In this document: piece by piece, positions 25,595-35,091 of the stretch
Layout: every line of letters starts with the position of its first letter
How positions within the stretch are numbered: the stretch's first letter is position 1
NCBI RefSeq assembly: GCF_900102165.1
Contig: NZ_FNBD01000017.1
Span: 1 to 55,823, forward strand
Direction: 5' to 3'
DNA from: Cellulophaga baltica
GTDB taxonomy: Bacteria; Bacteroidota; Bacteroidia; Flavobacteriales; Flavobacteriaceae
Length of the DNA: 55,823 bases
Translations under genes and position numbers: made by a program
The notes under the pieces: model-generated
What the model was told of the DNA's origin: nothing
Database searches by the model: none
The model's input: only the letters and a program-made list of their open reading frames with translations

Positions 25595-27436
25595 CTATAT
25601 ACTTTTTACGAATTTTAAAAACACTTCTTTGTGACGTTGTAAATCTAAATCAGGAGAAAGAGACGCCCTAACAATGTAGTCTTTGTCCCCCTCTTTAGTA
25701 GTCCCTTGGGTAGAAGTAGCAGGTACAGTCCAATAACAACCTTTTAATTGTCCGTAGCTGACACAAAACTTACTTTCGTCAGGGATTTCGGTAATCATCA
25801 AATTGATTAATTTCAAATTTAACGCTCTCTTATAATCTTCCTTTTCTTTATCCGTAGTTCCTTTGGTAGGTAAGTCTAATGAAAAAACAGAAGGCGTAAA
25901 CCCTTGGGCAGCTAATGCTTCTGAGACAAAATTTATTTTAGCGGCTGGTAAAGTCGTTTGTATAAAATTTACAAATTCGCGTGTATTTTTATAGGCAGCA
26001 CTAATTCTTTGATTCATAGAAGGCAGCTGAGTAGCCAATAGTTTATATTGAAGTCGCGTGGCTTCATTATCACACAACATGAGATGTCTTTCTATTTTTT
26101 CAAGCAGCGCATCAGATTTGACGTTAGCTACGCAATAACCCGCCGTACATTGACCACCACTAGGAAATTTTGAGCCGCTAACATACGAAATGGTTCTAAC
26201 AGAAGATAGAATTTTACCTTCTCCTAAGAAGAGCACATTCGGACAAAAAGTTTGATCTAAAATAAAAACGGGATCTATAGCAATGCCTCCAGTTGCGGTT
26301 TTGCGCTCCTTTGTTAAAACAGCCTTTAATTGTTGAAGATCAGGAACTTCTACTCTGGGGTTTGTAGGGATTTCTGCTATGATATAAGGTACTGCATCTT
26401 TTTTTGCAAGATCATCTAAAATAGCATCAATACTATGTATCATATTATGACCACCATCTACAGGTAAATCTACTACTTCAACATTGTCAAGACAAGCAGC
26501 AACACGCCTAGCTTGGTCATTTGTTCCGCCATAACAATTAGGTGGCACGATAAATTTGATCAGTTTTCCCGGGTGTTTGGCTTGGGCATCATCAACCAGC
26601 CCCATCATAATAGCATATTGAATGGAAAGCCCACTAGAGGCAACCAAGGCTTTAGAGGTAGTACCTGTAACGCTCGCAATTAATTGGAGAACTTCTGCTT
26701 TATTTTTAGCAACGATACTTGTACTATTTTCTAAGGGAGCTTTAGCGACCAGCGCCTTTAATGCTTTAAGAGAATTTGATGGCGTCATCGCAATAGTTTC
26801 TCTTCTTCTTACATGCTGTATGTCTGAAATATAAGCTTCATTTTTTTTGTCGTGTACTACGAGTATACTCCCCAGTTCTGCATGAAGACTAACAATGAAA
26901 TCGATATTTGGATGGCTAATTGTTGTGCCTAATTCCTGCTCTGCCAGCAAGATTGTACTGCCTTCAAAAGCAGTTATTTCTGCTACAGTTTTAATGTTGG
27001 TGAACTCAAAAGTATATCCGTAAACATTTTTTATAAGCTCCGCATCAAAACAAGAGGGGAGTGCTCCTAAGAATACAATCCTAGTTTTTTTGTGTGCTAG
27101 TAGATTTTTTCTCAGAATGGCAAGTATTGGCATAGTCTTCGACGAAAAACTGATGACATTTTCTGATTTTAAATTGTGTAATTTGGCAATAGTCCATTCT
27201 AAAACACAAGATAATGGGTGTCCTAAACGGATGTAATCATAGGCCGTAGGTAATGCCTCTAAAGCAGAAGGACTTGCCATATTAGCTTGAAATAAGGCTT
27301 CAAATTGTATTAAAAATTCAGTTTTAGCCAATTTTTCGTCGTAGATATCTAATCGGTGCGTGGTTGTGGTCAACCATGCTTTTGGCATCTGTTCTAAAAC
27401 CGCTTTTATAAATGTAACTACTTTCATGTCCTTCAT
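25595..27436 (-). CDS. PLP-dependent Cys/Met-metabolism enzyme with long N-terminal extension
   Basis: The 613-residue protein has a C-terminal fold-type I PLP domain of the cystathionine gamma-synthase family: the likely PLP aspartate at IDPVFILDQTF, the Schiff-base lysine in YVSGSKFPSGG near residue 424, and the IPTNPRVEVPD segment. The family is normally about 380-400 residues. Here about 200 extra residues precede it and some strand-like blocks resemble a degenerate copy of a PLP or Rossmann-like domain. The reaction (beta/gamma elimination or replacement on a sulfur or related amino acid) is not defined. It is the last gene of a minus-strand cluster, after a 141-bp gap. Confidence 0.78.
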   Translation of the reverse strand: MKDMKVVTFIKAVLEQMPKAWLTTTTHRLDIYDEKLAKTEFLIQFEALFQANMASPSALEALPTAYDYIRLGHPLSCVLEWTIAKLHNLKSENVISFSSKTMPILAILRKNLLAHKKTRIVFLGALPSCFDAELIKNVYGYTFEFTNIKTVAEITAFEGSTILLAEQELGTTISHPNIDFIVSLHAELGSILVVHDKKNEAYISDIQHVRRRETIAMTPSNSLKALKALVAKAPLENSTSIVAKNKAEVLQLIASVTGTTSKALVASSGLSIQYAIMMGLVDDAQAKHPGKLIKFIVPPNCYGGTNDQARRVAACLDNVEVVDLPVDGGHNMIHSIDAILDDLAKKDAVPYIIAEIPTNPRVEVPDLQQLKAVLTKERKTATGGIAIDPVFILDQTFCPNVLFLGEGKILSSVRTISYVSGSKFPSGGQCTAGYCVANVKSDALLEKIERHLMLCDNEATRLQYKLLATQLPSMNQRISAAYKNTREFVNFIQTTLPAAKINFVSEALAAQGFTPSVFSLDLPTKGTTDKEKEDYKRALNLKLINLMITEIPDESKFCVSYGQLKGCYWTVPATSTQGTTKEGDKDYIVRASLSPDLDLQRHKEVFLKFVKSI

Positions 27437-27577
27437 AATGTATTCCTTCAGATGGCGCTCTAATTTACGTCAATTAGATGTATTATGGGGCCATTCTAAG
27501 AAGTTTTATGAGATGAGCTTCAGGACAAATACGGATAGCAAAGTGCAGAAAATTTCGTTTGATTCTTCGTATAAAGA

Positions 27578-28306
27578 TTACTCCAATCCTTTTTTATCGG
27601 GATTCCAAAAAGGTTTTGTTTTTATCTGTTTTGGATTCCATCCTAGTTCATTTTTGAAGAAAGAATGTGCCGCAATGCAAACCCTACTATCACCAGCAAT
27701 GTATACCATTTGATAGCCTTTTAGTGTAGGTGCTATGTCCTTAATTTTGGCAATAATTTCTTCAGTTGATACTTGCAGTAACTCTTGTACTTCAAAAGGA
27801 TAGTTTCCGTCAATATCAGGAAAAAATTCATTTTTTGGGATGTTATATAGTATGCTAGCTATCTGTTTGTCTGCTCCAACAGCTCTATTAATCACATAGA
27901 GGTGAGAAAGTGCAGAAAGGTCTCCTATCAGAAGGTAACTATCGGCAGTAGCATCCGCTATAAAATTTCCTTTTTTTAACTTGTAATACACAGCATCTCC
28001 TTCTTGGCACTCTATAGCCCATTTACTTCCGATACCTCCACTATGGGTGGCAATTGCTAGGTCTAGATAGCCACTGGAGCTATTAATATTCCATATGCTA
28101 TAGCTTCTAATTTTATCGTTCATGGACAATTCTTCTTTGCCAATGCCTATTCCTAACCGCAGGAAAGCGCCAGGGATAAAACTTATATTTTTAATGCTAT
28201 CACTTTGAAGTCTAATTTTAAAAGCAGTCTTAGAAAGTGCAACTTTTTCTGTGATAATAGCTTCGTCTAATACTACGGTTTTTAAAATACGTTCTAAAAT
28301 GCTCAC
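27578..28306 (-). CDS. Siderophore-interacting-protein-like FAD reductase
   Basis: The 242-residue protein matches the ViuB/SIP ferric-siderophore reductase layout: an N-terminal FAD-binding barrel with RSYSIWNIN (the FAD R-x-Y-S motif) near residue 86, a later Gly-rich region and a C-terminal KPFWNPDKKGLE segment, like the W-x-P ending of SIP proteins. It would use NAD(P)H to reduce iron bound to siderophore, in the cytoplasm. It lies 11 nt after the SDR gene and in the same orientation as the haem-type membrane protein and zinc-ribbon genes, a probable iron/redox operon. Confidence 0.8.
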   Translation of the reverse strand: MSILERILKTVVLDEAIITEKVALSKTAFKIRLQSDSIKNISFIPGAFLRLGIGIGKEELSMNDKIRSYSIWNINSSSGYLDLAIATHSGGIGSKWAIECQEGDAVYYKLKKGNFIADATADSYLLIGDLSALSHLYVINRAVGADKQIASILYNIPKNEFFPDIDGNYPFEVQELLQVSTEEIIAKIKDIAPTLKGYQMVYIAGDSRVCIAAHSFFKNELGWNPKQIKTKPFWNPDKKGLE

Positions 28307-28317
28307 GAGGATCTATT

Positions 28318-29178
28318 TTATTTTTGAGGGTGATTTTGCGAGTAGTTTTCTATCATTTTTAAGAGCGATTTATGGGATCTTCCAGCTGCTCTAACATAAT
28401 CTGAAGGAACATCATTGGCGCCATTTCTTATGCCTTCATAAATACCTGCAATGACAGTTCCCATAAAATCTCCTAAAGCTTTTTTTCTTTCTTGTGCATA
28501 CGCAGCAACAGATACAGCCGTGTAGGTTAGATGGGTGTGGTAAATGGTATTAATGGCTTCGGCAAGTTGTGTTTGTGTTACTGCTTCTCCAATAAGATTG
28601 TAAATCTGGCCATTGTGCTTTTCTTCCGTTAACATTTGGGCATATCCATACCCTAATTCTTCTCTACTTGTATAAGCACACTTGCCGTCTGCCGCGCAAT
28701 TGCTTATTTCACCTTCTTTTAGGTAGGTTGGTAGATACTCTAAGTCGGGTTCAATGTATATTCCGTTTCTTCCAATCACCCAATGAAGTCCAGAGTTTTT
28801 AACGTCTTCTTCAGTCTGTCGATTACTTTGAACGACGGGACTGAAAGCATTTTTGTCTTCACTACCAATGATACTCGTATATACAATTTTTTGAACACCT
28901 TGAGTTTTTGCAGCTTCAATGACATTTTGATGTTGCGCTATTCTTTTCTGAGGCTCGTCCATTCCAGAAACTAGTAGTACGGTAGATACGCCTTGAAGGG
29001 CCTTATTAAAATCTTCTCTATTATTATAATCCCCTTTTCTAATTTCTACCCCTAAATGCTTCGCTTTTTCTGGGGTTCTTGCTATACCAATAACCTGATC
29101 TTTTCCTACTAATGCAATGAGATGATTTACTATGGAAGCACCTAATTGTCCGCTTGCTGAGGTAACTGCTATTTTCAT
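28318..29178 (-). CDS. NmrA-like SDR oxidoreductase (QorB/YtfG-like)
   Basis: The 286-residue protein begins MKIAVTSASGQLGASIV, an atypical SDR Gly-rich motif, and follows the NmrA/QorB pattern (IVYTSIIGSED in the middle). E. coli YtfG is an NADPH quinone oxidoreductase of this type. It is in the minus-strand cluster between the haem membrane protein and the SIP-like reductase. A role in quinone or electron handling is inferred from family and position. Confidence 0.82.
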   Translation of the reverse strand: MKIAVTSASGQLGASIVNHLIALVGKDQVIGIARTPEKAKHLGVEIRKGDYNNREDFNKALQGVSTVLLVSGMDEPQKRIAQHQNVIEAAKTQGVQKIVYTSIIGSEDKNAFSPVVQSNRQTEEDVKNSGLHWVIGRNGIYIEPDLEYLPTYLKEGEISNCAADGKCAYTSREELGYGYAQMLTEEKHNGQIYNLIGEAVTQTQLAEAINTIYHTHLTYTAVSVAAYAQERKKALGDFMGTVIAGIYEGIRNGANDVPSDYVRAAGRSHKSLLKMIENYSQNHPQK

Positions 29179-29205
29179 ATGATGTAATTTTATGTTTAAG
29201 TTACG

Positions 29206-29826
29206 CTATTCTAACCTTCTTTTTCTAAATGCTATAATTGATGCTTTGATAAGAGGTATTCGGAGTATAAAACCTAAGCCTACAATGATGGCGTAGATAA
29301 TCCATGTTTTATCTAAAATAGCGACGTGTAAAATGCTTAATAGTACAATGATATATGCCAAACTCTGAAGCTTTTTCCATTTGCTTTTTAGCCGTCTCAT
29401 AGCTTTTCTGTTTGAGGTAACTAAAAGAGGTACTAATAACAACACGGCTAGAAACCCCGCCATATAATTTACTTGTGTGAACGTTTCAAGAAACCCTTCC
29501 GCAGCACAAAAAATTATAAAATGAATAATACTCCAAATGGCCGTTGCAATACCCATGGCTTGTCGTACATAAAGATTGGTAACCCCAAATAGAATAAAAA
29601 ATGGGGTGCAACTAAGTACGGCCGTCATCCATCGTATAGCAAATTCTCCAGAAATGTGATACAATAGTTCTATAGTGCTTTGGTCACTGTTTTCAGCGCT
29701 TTCTTTTAAGCTGACGGCAAAACCTGATGCGTATTCAACTTCTAAGAAATTTGCTAAAATAAATAAAGGGAGAATGGCTAAAACAGTTACGATAAACCAG
29801 CCATAGTTCTTTTTTATAAACCTCAT
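29206..29826 (-). CDS. Ferric-reductase-like/MsrQ-type membrane haem protein
   Basis: The 206-residue protein has about six membrane helices and histidines at positions expected for haem ligands (LLYHISGEF, IIHFII, ILHVAIL), with SNRKAMRRLKSKWKKLQSL before the late helix, as in YedZ/MsrQ. It would sit in the inner membrane and pass electrons from quinol. No MsrP partner is nearby; here an SIP-like flavin reductase and an SDR lie downstream, so a ferric reduction role is an alternative. Starts 1 nt after the stop of the upstream gene. Confidence 0.75.
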   Translation of the reverse strand: MRFIKKNYGWFIVTVLAILPLFILANFLEVEYASGFAVSLKESAENSDQSTIELLYHISGEFAIRWMTAVLSCTPFFILFGVTNLYVRQAMGIATAIWSIIHFIIFCAAEGFLETFTQVNYMAGFLAVLLLVPLLVTSNRKAMRRLKSKWKKLQSLAYIIVLLSILHVAILDKTWIIYAIIVGLGFILRIPLIKASIIAFRKRRLE

Positions 29827-29827
29827 T

Positions 29828-30025
29828 TTAATTTAAGGCCTTCAATTCTTGAACTTCTTTTTCTAAGGCTTCAGCTTTCTGTTTAAATTTTTCCATAGCT
29901 TTTTTAAGCTGACCAATTTTTTTTAAAGCCTCTTCATCCTGAACTGCAGAATACGTAATGTGACCGTCTTTTTCCTTTATTTTAGAAATGCTACCGCAAG
30001 TGGGGCATTTTGCTACATCGCTCAT
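29828..30025 (-). CDS. Small zinc-ribbon coiled-coil protein
   Basis: The 65-residue protein has one CPTCG pair near residues 7-11 and a Lys/Glu heptad region from about 33 to 63 predicted to be a coiled coil. With only one Cys pair a dimer is needed to bind zinc. It is the first gene of the minus-strand cluster and ends 1 nt before the haem membrane protein gene. I do not know its function. Confidence 0.65.
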   Translation of the reverse strand: MSDVAKCPTCGSISKIKEKDGHITYSAVQDEEALKKIGQLKKAMEKFKQKAEALEKEVQELKALN

Positions 30026-30186
30026 AAGTTATTTTTTAAACAAAGATCGCGATAGGTGCAAAGTTCTAAAAGGTAAAAGCTTGACTAAAAATGGTAAATA
30101 TGACACCGCTATAATAAAGAAATGTTAACATTGATAAATCTTGTTTTTGCAGAAAAAAAAGATAAAACTTCAGCTGCACGGCATAA

Positions 30187-30226
30187 ATTTTTGGCTATGC
30201 GCTTTATGTAACACATAGCCAAAAAT
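30187..30226 (-). terminator. Terminator downstream of acs
   Basis: ATTTTTGGCTATG (30187-30199) pairs exactly with CATAGCCAAAAAT (30214-30226) with a 14-base loop, 43-82 bp past the acs stop. The T-rich sequence on the minus-strand side fits a terminator. Confidence 0.6.
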
Positions 30227-30268
30227 ATACTGGTATTTACTTGTTAATAGTTTTTTAAAAATTGTTCT

Positions 30269-32176
30269 TTAAACCACGTTGTCAATAATTTCTTGAACCA
30301 CTTCTGGGTTTAGTAAGGTACTCGTGTCTCCTAAATTAGAAACATCATTGCTTGCAATCTTACGTAGAATACGACGCATAATTTTTCCGCTTCGAGTTTT
30401 TGGTAAACCGGAAACAAACTGAATCTTATCTAACTTAGCAATAGGACCAATATGTTCTGTGATTTGCTGGTTAATCTCGTTTCTTAAATTATCGCGATCT
30501 CTAGTTTCCCCAGTTTCTTTTAGAATAACATAACCGTAAAGGGCATTCCCTTTTACATCATGTGGGAAACCTACAATAGCAGATTCTGCTACCGCTGGAT
30601 GCTCGTTTATAGCATCTTCAATTGGTGCTGTTCCTAGATTGTGTCCAGAAACAATAATAACATCATCTACACGCCCTGTAATTCGGTAATAACCTACAGC
30701 ATCGCGTAGCGCACCATCGCCGGTAAAGTAATTATTTTTATAAGCCGTAAAATAAGTATCTCTATAGCGGTCGTGATCTCCCCAAATAGTTCTTGCCATT
30801 GAAGGCCAAGGGAATTTAATACACAACCTGCCCTCTACTTGGTTGCCCATGATCTCATGGCCTTCTTCATCCATTAATGCCGGTTGTATACCTATAAAAG
30901 GCAAGGTAGCATATGTAGGTGTAGTAGGGGTTACGTAGGGAATAGGAGTAATCATAATTCCCCCTGTTTCTGTTTGCCACCAAGTATCTACAATGGGACT
31001 TTTCTTTTTCCCTACGTTGTTATTATACCAATGCCAAGCTTCTTCATTTATAGGTTCTCCTACAGAGCCCAATACTTTTAAACTAGATAAATCATGATTT
31101 TCTACAAACTCTAGATTTTGTTTTGCTAAAGCGCGAATAGCAGTAGGAGCCGTGTAAAACTGATTAACTTTATGTTTTTCTATGACCTCCCAAAAACGAC
31201 CAAAATCTGGATAGGAGGGTACCCCTTCAAACATGACCGTAGTGGCGCCATTGGCTAATGGGCCGTACACGATATAAGAGTGTCCCGTAATCCAACCGAT
31301 ATCTGCTGTACACCAATACACATCATTTTCGCGGTATTGAAAGACATTTTTAAAAGTGTAAGCGGTATAGACCATGTAGCCTCCCGTAGTATGTACCATC
31401 CCTTTAGGTCTCCCAGTAGAGCCAGAGGTGTATAATATAAATAATGGATCTTCAGCATCCATAATTTCGGGCACACAGTCGCCATAAGCGGCATCTAAAA
31501 GAGGTTGTAGCCATTCATCACGACCATTCTTCATTTCAATAGTACTCTTGGTGCGTTTTGCTACTAATACATGGGCTACACCAGGACATTCTTCTAAAGC
31601 TTTGTCTACGATTCCTTTTAAATCTATTGATTTATTCCCGCGATAAGAACCGTCTGAAGTAATTACTATTTTACAATCAGAATCATTTATTCTGGTAGCT
31701 AAAGCATTGGAAGAAAAGCCGGCAAACACGACAGAATGTATGGCGCCAATTCTTGCACATGCAAGAATAGTAACCGCTAATTCTGGAATCATAGGCAAGT
31801 ACACACATACCCGATCTCCTTTTTGTATACCCTTTTCTTTCAATACATTGGCCATACGGCAAACCTTATCGTGTAATTGATAATAGCTAATATGCTGCGC
31901 TTCTTCCTCCGGGTTATTGGGTTCAAAAATAATGGCTGTTTTCTCTCCTCTTGTCGCCAAATGTCGGTCAATGCAATTCTCTGTAATGTTTAGTTGTGCC
32001 CCTTCAAACCATGTTACTTCTGGTTTAGAAAAATCCCAACTTAATACTTTGTCCCATTTTTTACGCCATAAAAAATGCTCTTCGGCTATTTCCTCCCAAA
32101 AAGCTTCAGGATTGCGGACAGATTTTCTATAGACTTGAAAATATTCTTCTAAATGTTTGATGTGATAATTACTCAT
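30269..32176 (-). CDS. acs: Acetyl-CoA synthetase
   Basis: The 635-residue protein is a full-length AMP-forming acetyl-CoA synthetase: an N-terminal ACAS domain (YFQVYRKSVRNPEAFWEEIA), the P-loop-like YTSGSTGRPKGM, and the C-terminal lysine motif KTRSGKIMRRILRKIA. Acetylation of that lysine controls many Acs proteins. It makes acetyl-CoA from acetate for the glyoxylate route. It is monocistronic here, followed by a hairpin. It is not adjacent to the DUF294/exonuclease pair, though the two often co-occur. Confidence 0.97.
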   Translation of the reverse strand: MSNYHIKHLEEYFQVYRKSVRNPEAFWEEIAEEHFLWRKKWDKVLSWDFSKPEVTWFEGAQLNITENCIDRHLATRGEKTAIIFEPNNPEEEAQHISYYQLHDKVCRMANVLKEKGIQKGDRVCVYLPMIPELAVTILACARIGAIHSVVFAGFSSNALATRINDSDCKIVITSDGSYRGNKSIDLKGIVDKALEECPGVAHVLVAKRTKSTIEMKNGRDEWLQPLLDAAYGDCVPEIMDAEDPLFILYTSGSTGRPKGMVHTTGGYMVYTAYTFKNVFQYRENDVYWCTADIGWITGHSYIVYGPLANGATTVMFEGVPSYPDFGRFWEVIEKHKVNQFYTAPTAIRALAKQNLEFVENHDLSSLKVLGSVGEPINEEAWHWYNNNVGKKKSPIVDTWWQTETGGIMITPIPYVTPTTPTYATLPFIGIQPALMDEEGHEIMGNQVEGRLCIKFPWPSMARTIWGDHDRYRDTYFTAYKNNYFTGDGALRDAVGYYRITGRVDDVIIVSGHNLGTAPIEDAINEHPAVAESAIVGFPHDVKGNALYGYVILKETGETRDRDNLRNEINQQITEHIGPIAKLDKIQFVSGLPKTRSGKIMRRILRKIASNDVSNLGDTSTLLNPEVVQEIIDNVV

Positions 32177-32438
32177 TGCACTGCCTATTTTAATTTTTTA
32201 TTACACTTTTGGGGTTTTCAGTCTTTGCGTATTTGTATGTTTTATGGTTAGGTCTGAACTATATGTTACAATGCCCGATAGTTTATGAACAGCTATTCAG
32301 CAAAAAAGTACCACTATAACCTTGGGGAGTTTTTTAAGTTATAAATTTAATTAATAAATGTATTTTAATGAAATTGAGCTTTAATTATTTATAAATATCT
32401 TAAGATATTAGTTTATATACATGATAATAGGCAAAATT

Positions 32439-33515
32439 TTAACTTGGTAGGTACATTACGCCACTACAAGAATCTTTTTTGGCTCCCGTCACAGAACACA
32501 ATACATTCGTTTGTTTTTGGATACGAAGCACGCCCATTAAGGCAAAAATTAAGGCCTCTTTATAGGCTATAATTGTTTGTGAAGGGATAACGATTTCTAC
32601 GGTATCACCTAGCTTTTCTTGTAGCTTTTCAATTAAAAAAGTGTTTAAAGCCCCCCCTCCAGTAACTAATAAAGTACTTTTTGGTTTCGTAGTATTTTGA
32701 AGGATATCTGCCGCAACTTTTTCGCAAACGTGTAGTACCGAGGTGTGCAGAATATTTTCAATTGTATCGTCTGTAGCATCTATAATAGGCTTTACTTTTT
32801 CAACAAACCATTCATACCCAATAGATTTTGGAAAAGGTAAATCATAAAATTCTAAACTATTAAGCGCTTTAAGCATTGGCTGGTTAACCTTGCCTTTTCT
32901 GGCTAATTTACCCCCGTCATCATATGCAAAACCAGCCTTTCTAGTGCGGTAGTTGAGTCCCATGTTGGCAAGGCCTATATCGTAGGCTACTCTTTTTTGA
33001 TCAAGGTTAAAAGAAACATTACTAATGCCGCCAAGGTTTAAGCAAAAGTCATAAGCATGAAATAGTAATTGATCTCCAATAGGTACTAATGGTGCTCCTT
33101 GACCACCTAGCGCGACGTCATTTGTTCTAAAATCACATATAACTTCAATTCCACTTTCATTGGCAATATGCTGTCCAGATCCAATTTGATAGGTAAGTCC
33201 CCTTTGTGGTTGATGATGCGTCGTATGGCCATGGCTAGCAATATAATCTACCGCTAAATTACGTTCTTCAATAAAGGCTTTTGCTTGTTGGCCTAGCCAA
33301 GTACCGTAAGTGTTATGAAATTCTAATAGTTCTGTCGCAGGCAAGAAAATGGCATCTTTAAGTTTTAACTCCATTTCCGGAGTATACGGAACATTTTTAG
33401 TGGCCTGTATAACAAACTGCCAGGTATTATTTGCTTCCCAGATATGGCAATAGGCTAAGTCTAAACCGTCTAAAGAAGTGCCAGACATTACCCCTATAAT
33501 TTTAAATATTTTCAT
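32439..33515 (-). CDS. anmK: Anhydro-N-acetylmuramic acid kinase
   Basis: The 358-residue product starts at the ATG 33515 (MKIFKIIGVMSGTSLDGLDL), 1 nt after the nagZ stop; the TTG start at 33539 would add eight residues and overlap nagZ by 23 nt, so it is less likely. The protein has the AnmK signatures GVMSGTSLDG near the N-terminus, IASHGHTTHHQP and LLVTGGGALN. It phosphorylates anhydroMurNAc and opens the ring to give MurNAc-6P, the substrate of MurQ encoded about 12 kb away. It is the last gene of the operon. Confidence 0.95.
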   Translation of the reverse strand: MKIFKIIGVMSGTSLDGLDLAYCHIWEANNTWQFVIQATKNVPYTPEMELKLKDAIFLPATELLEFHNTYGTWLGQQAKAFIEERNLAVDYIASHGHTTHHQPQRGLTYQIGSGQHIANESGIEVICDFRTNDVALGGQGAPLVPIGDQLLFHAYDFCLNLGGISNVSFNLDQKRVAYDIGLANMGLNYRTRKAGFAYDDGGKLARKGKVNQPMLKALNSLEFYDLPFPKSIGYEWFVEKVKPIIDATDDTIENILHTSVLHVCEKVAADILQNTTKPKSTLLVTGGGALNTFLIEKLQEKLGDTVEIVIPSQTIIAYKEALIFALMGVLRIQKQTNVLCSVTGAKKDSCSGVMYLPS

Positions 33516-33516
33516 C

Positions 33517-35091
33517 TTAAAGTTTGTTTTTAATGGCAACAGGTATTTTTCCTTCTGCGGTATGTTTTCCTAGAAAATGCTGCGCAGCATTTTCTTGAAA
33601 CACCTCAAAATTTTGATAAGCAATTATTACAGCTTTTGCCTTTTCTATAGATATATGATTTAATACGTATGGATTTCCAAAAAGATAGAGTATTACATTT
33701 TTTGTTGCCATAAGTGTCTGTATAAGTGCAATATCTTCTTCAGTAAGATCAAATAAATTGGCAGGTTTCGCCTTTGGCGGATATAAGGCAATCAAAACAT
33801 GATCATATGCAGATACTTGTGATGCATCTTGAATGCTTTCAATGGTATCAAAATTTAGTTCTTTAGCAATACTATTAAAGAAAGTATGTTTTGTTGCGCC
33901 CAATGCTATTCCGATGAATTTTTGTGATTTGAAATCAGCCAATCCGCCTTTGTAAAGCGTTAGGCTTTCTTTTGCAATTAACGCATTTAAAGGAGCAGCA
34001 TCGGATAACTCGATCTTTTCACTGTTCTTCTTGATTGCTTTTTCTTTTAATGCCCAAATCCGCTTGAAACTTTCTTCAATTTGTACTGCGGTAGCATTTT
34101 GTAAAATGGTTTGTACCCCTGCGGTTACATTCTCTGAAAAACATAATACATCATTACCGGCATCAAAAGCTACCCATTCTAATGCTCCTTTGGTTGGGTA
34201 ATTCATAGCTACAGCATGCATATTTAAGGCATCAGAAATAACAACCCCTTTAAATTTCATTTCACCCCGCAATAGATCTTTCAACATTTTTTTAGATAAA
34301 CTAGAGGGGATCGTATCTCCATCTGCTAAAGCAGGAATAGATAAGTGCCCCGCCATAATACTATCTACCCCTTCATGAATCAATTGTTGAAAAGGAAACA
34401 ATTCATTCTTTATGAGTTCTTCCTTAGATTTATCTATTAATGGCAACCCTAAGTGTGAATCTACAGCGGTATCACCATGGCCAGGAAAATGTTTGATGCA
34501 GGTAAGTACGCCCTCTATTTCTGTGCCTTTGATAAAAGCTGCTGCTTTTAAGGTTGCCAAAAATTTGTTCTCACCAAAAGAACGGTAACCAATAACAGGA
34601 TTGTTGGCATTGTTATTAATATCTACTACGGGAGCTAAATTCCAATGGATTCCTGCGGCTTTGCAATCGTTAGCTATTTGTTTACCTAGTGTAAAAATTA
34701 AATCTTCATTATGTTGTAATGCACCTAAGGTAATGGCATAAGGATACTGCGGTGTATTTTCAATACGCATTGCCAAGCCCCACTCTGCATCTATGCTAAT
34801 TAAAAGTGGATATTTTGCTATGTTTTGATAGCGTTGGATTAGTTTTTTTAAGGTTTGAAAGCTATTCTCATTGTAGACAATTTTTTTCTGTCCCTCAAAA
34901 TTTGTTGCGGCACTAGCGCGACTATGAAAAAAGCATAAGCCTCCGATACCATCCTCTAAAATGCTTTTTTCTATTCGTTTAATTTCTTCTTCCGTGTCAT
35001 TGATGAATGCAGCAGGCATAAAAAACTGCCCTACTTTTTCTGATATAGAAAGTGCTGTTGTAGCGTTGTGATAACTGATCATGTTATTCAT
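33517..35091 (-). CDS. nagZ: Beta-N-acetylhexosaminidase, GH3 (NagZ-like)
   Basis: The 524-residue protein has a GH3 N-terminal domain with the NagZ signature CIKHFPGHGDTAVDSHLGLP near 205-224 (catalytic Asp-His dyad) and the nucleophile motif VISDALNMHAV near 285. After about 350 residues there is a C-terminal GH3_C-like domain, making it longer than E. coli NagZ (341 residues). It removes GlcNAc from muropeptides. No signal peptide is seen, so cytoplasmic. It overlaps the AmpG-like gene by 8 nt upstream and precedes anmK by 1 nt. Confidence 0.92.
   Translation of the reverse strand: MNNMISYHNATTALSISEKVGQFFMPAAFINDTEEEIKRIEKSILEDGIGGLCFFHSRASAATNFEGQKKIVYNENSFQTLKKLIQRYQNIAKYPLLISIDAEWGLAMRIENTPQYPYAITLGALQHNEDLIFTLGKQIANDCKAAGIHWNLAPVVDINNNANNPVIGYRSFGENKFLATLKAAAFIKGTEIEGVLTCIKHFPGHGDTAVDSHLGLPLIDKSKEELIKNELFPFQQLIHEGVDSIMAGHLSIPALADGDTIPSSLSKKMLKDLLRGEMKFKGVVISDALNMHAVAMNYPTKGALEWVAFDAGNDVLCFSENVTAGVQTILQNATAVQIEESFKRIWALKEKAIKKNSEKIELSDAAPLNALIAKESLTLYKGGLADFKSQKFIGIALGATKHTFFNSIAKELNFDTIESIQDASQVSAYDHVLIALYPPKAKPANLFDLTEEDIALIQTLMATKNVILYLFGNPYVLNHISIEKAKAVIIAYQNFEVFQENAAQHFLGKHTAEGKIPVAIKNKL

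Noticed and set aside
33516-33539. TTG start of anmK at 33539
   Set aside because: The ATG at 33515 gives the family's usual N-terminus and follows the nagZ stop by 1 nt.
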